A DNA stretch of 64,000 bases. It comes from Paenibacillus maysiensis (lineage in GTDB: Bacteria > Bacillota > Bacilli > Paenibacillales > Paenibacillaceae). Location: assembly GCF_000520815.1 (NCBI RefSeq), contig NZ_ASRY01000084.1:1-64000 (forward strand), written 5' to 3'. Below the pieces are notes generated by a model, which worked only from the letters and a program-made list of their open reading frames with translations, was not told the DNA's origin and ran no database searches. This document shows positions 63,747 through 64,000 of this stretch, piece after piece. The first letter of the stretch is position 1; the number at the start of each line of letters is the position of its first letter. The position numbers were made by a program, and so were the translations under genes.

Positions 63747-64000
63747 TCAGTCCATATCGGACATATGACCATTCATAACTTGCAGCATATCGGCTAGCTG
63801 GTGCCGCTGGGCCTCGTCGAAGCTTTGGAGCAACCGGGTCACAAACTGCGAGCGTTCCTGTCTAAAAGTAATAATACGCTCACGTCCATAATCGGTCAGA
63901 CTAACCAGCGTAACCCTGTTGTCCTCCGGCTTGGTGCGCCGTGTGACTATGGCTGTCGCTTCAAGCTGCTTCAAATGGCGGGTTACGGCTGCACCGTCGA
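63747..64000 (-). CDS. MarR-family regulator, C-terminal part
   Basis: The 5' end lies outside the window. The visible 84 codons include the recognition helix and wing: DGAAVTRHLKQLEATAIVTR, RTKPEDNRVTLVSLTDYGRE. A dimerisation helix and stop follow. A winged-helix repressor probably controlling the nitroreductase gene just downstream. Confidence 0.9.
   Translation of the reverse strand, partial: DGAAVTRHLKQLEATAIVTRRTKPEDNRVTLVSLTDYGRERIITFRQERSQFVTRLLQSFDEAQRHQLADMLQVMNGHMSDMD

Overview
The window is chromosomal DNA of a low-to-moderate GC, Gram-positive, facultatively anaerobic, spore-former-type bacterium, most likely Paenibacillus (P. polymyxa group). Supporting signs are strong AGGAGG-type ribosome sites with frequent TTG/GTG starts, lipoprotein signals, LicT/RAT antitermination, a staphylococcal/bacillar-type NreABC system, YwiC, a butanediol dehydrogenase and many sugar and MFS genes. 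No rRNA, tRNA, CRISPR, complete insertion sequence or prophage is visible. Gene identities come from reading the translations and motifs; nothing was searched against a database.

Layout. 1-1.0 kb: start of an iron-regulated lipoprotein gene with a Fur box, then decayed gene scraps. 1.0-10 kb: DUF1697 protein, transmembrane chemoreceptor, small hydrolase, a large two-domain isoprenoid synthase, DUF2625 and kinase-like genes, and a frameshifted remnant. 10-15.3 kb: rhamnoside module (GH78 alpha-L-rhamnosidase, MFS exporter/importer, AraC regulator). 15.3-16.5 kb: a small graveyard with N-terminal stubs of an ABC permease and an MFS protein plus a damaged HXXEE membrane protein. 16.6-22.3 kb: aryl-beta-glucoside operon (licT, bglP, GH1 6-phospho-beta-glucosidase, soluble chemoreceptor) with two RAT/terminator elements and a cre-like site.

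22.3-41.5 kb is the centrepiece, a nitrate-respiration island. narGHJI, nreABC, a hemerythrin, narK and the cofactor genes moeB-moaE-moaD-moaA all lie on the minus strand. Upstream are modB with a modA stub, scdA/ric, cgoX(hemY), a radical SAM/SPASM gene, ywiC and a divergent hemerythrin. Four promoter regions (narG, narK, scdA and the ywiC/hemerythrin divergent region) carry GGG-N4-CCC palindromes like the staphylococcal NreC site, placed at a constant distance from the -10 hexamer. This predicts one oxygen/nitrate-controlled NreC regulon combining nitrate reductase, molybdopterin synthesis, haem supply and NO/Fe-S repair.

41.5-64 kb is mixed accessory DNA: unknown genes, a CsoR-controlled YdhK lipoprotein, an orphan DUF2384-like gene, the adaptive-response pair ogt-adaA, NmrA/LysR, a beta/gamma-crystallin, GNAT, an ArsR-MFS efflux pair, and a divergent SDR/AraC pair that lost both 5' halves to one deletion. 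These are followed by a LacI regulator facing bdhA, an AraC-siderophore-binding lipoprotein fusion with a Fur box inside the reading frame, a TerD-vWA protein, an amino-acid permease, a VanZ-RDD protein and a nitroreductase preceded by a partial MarR gene.
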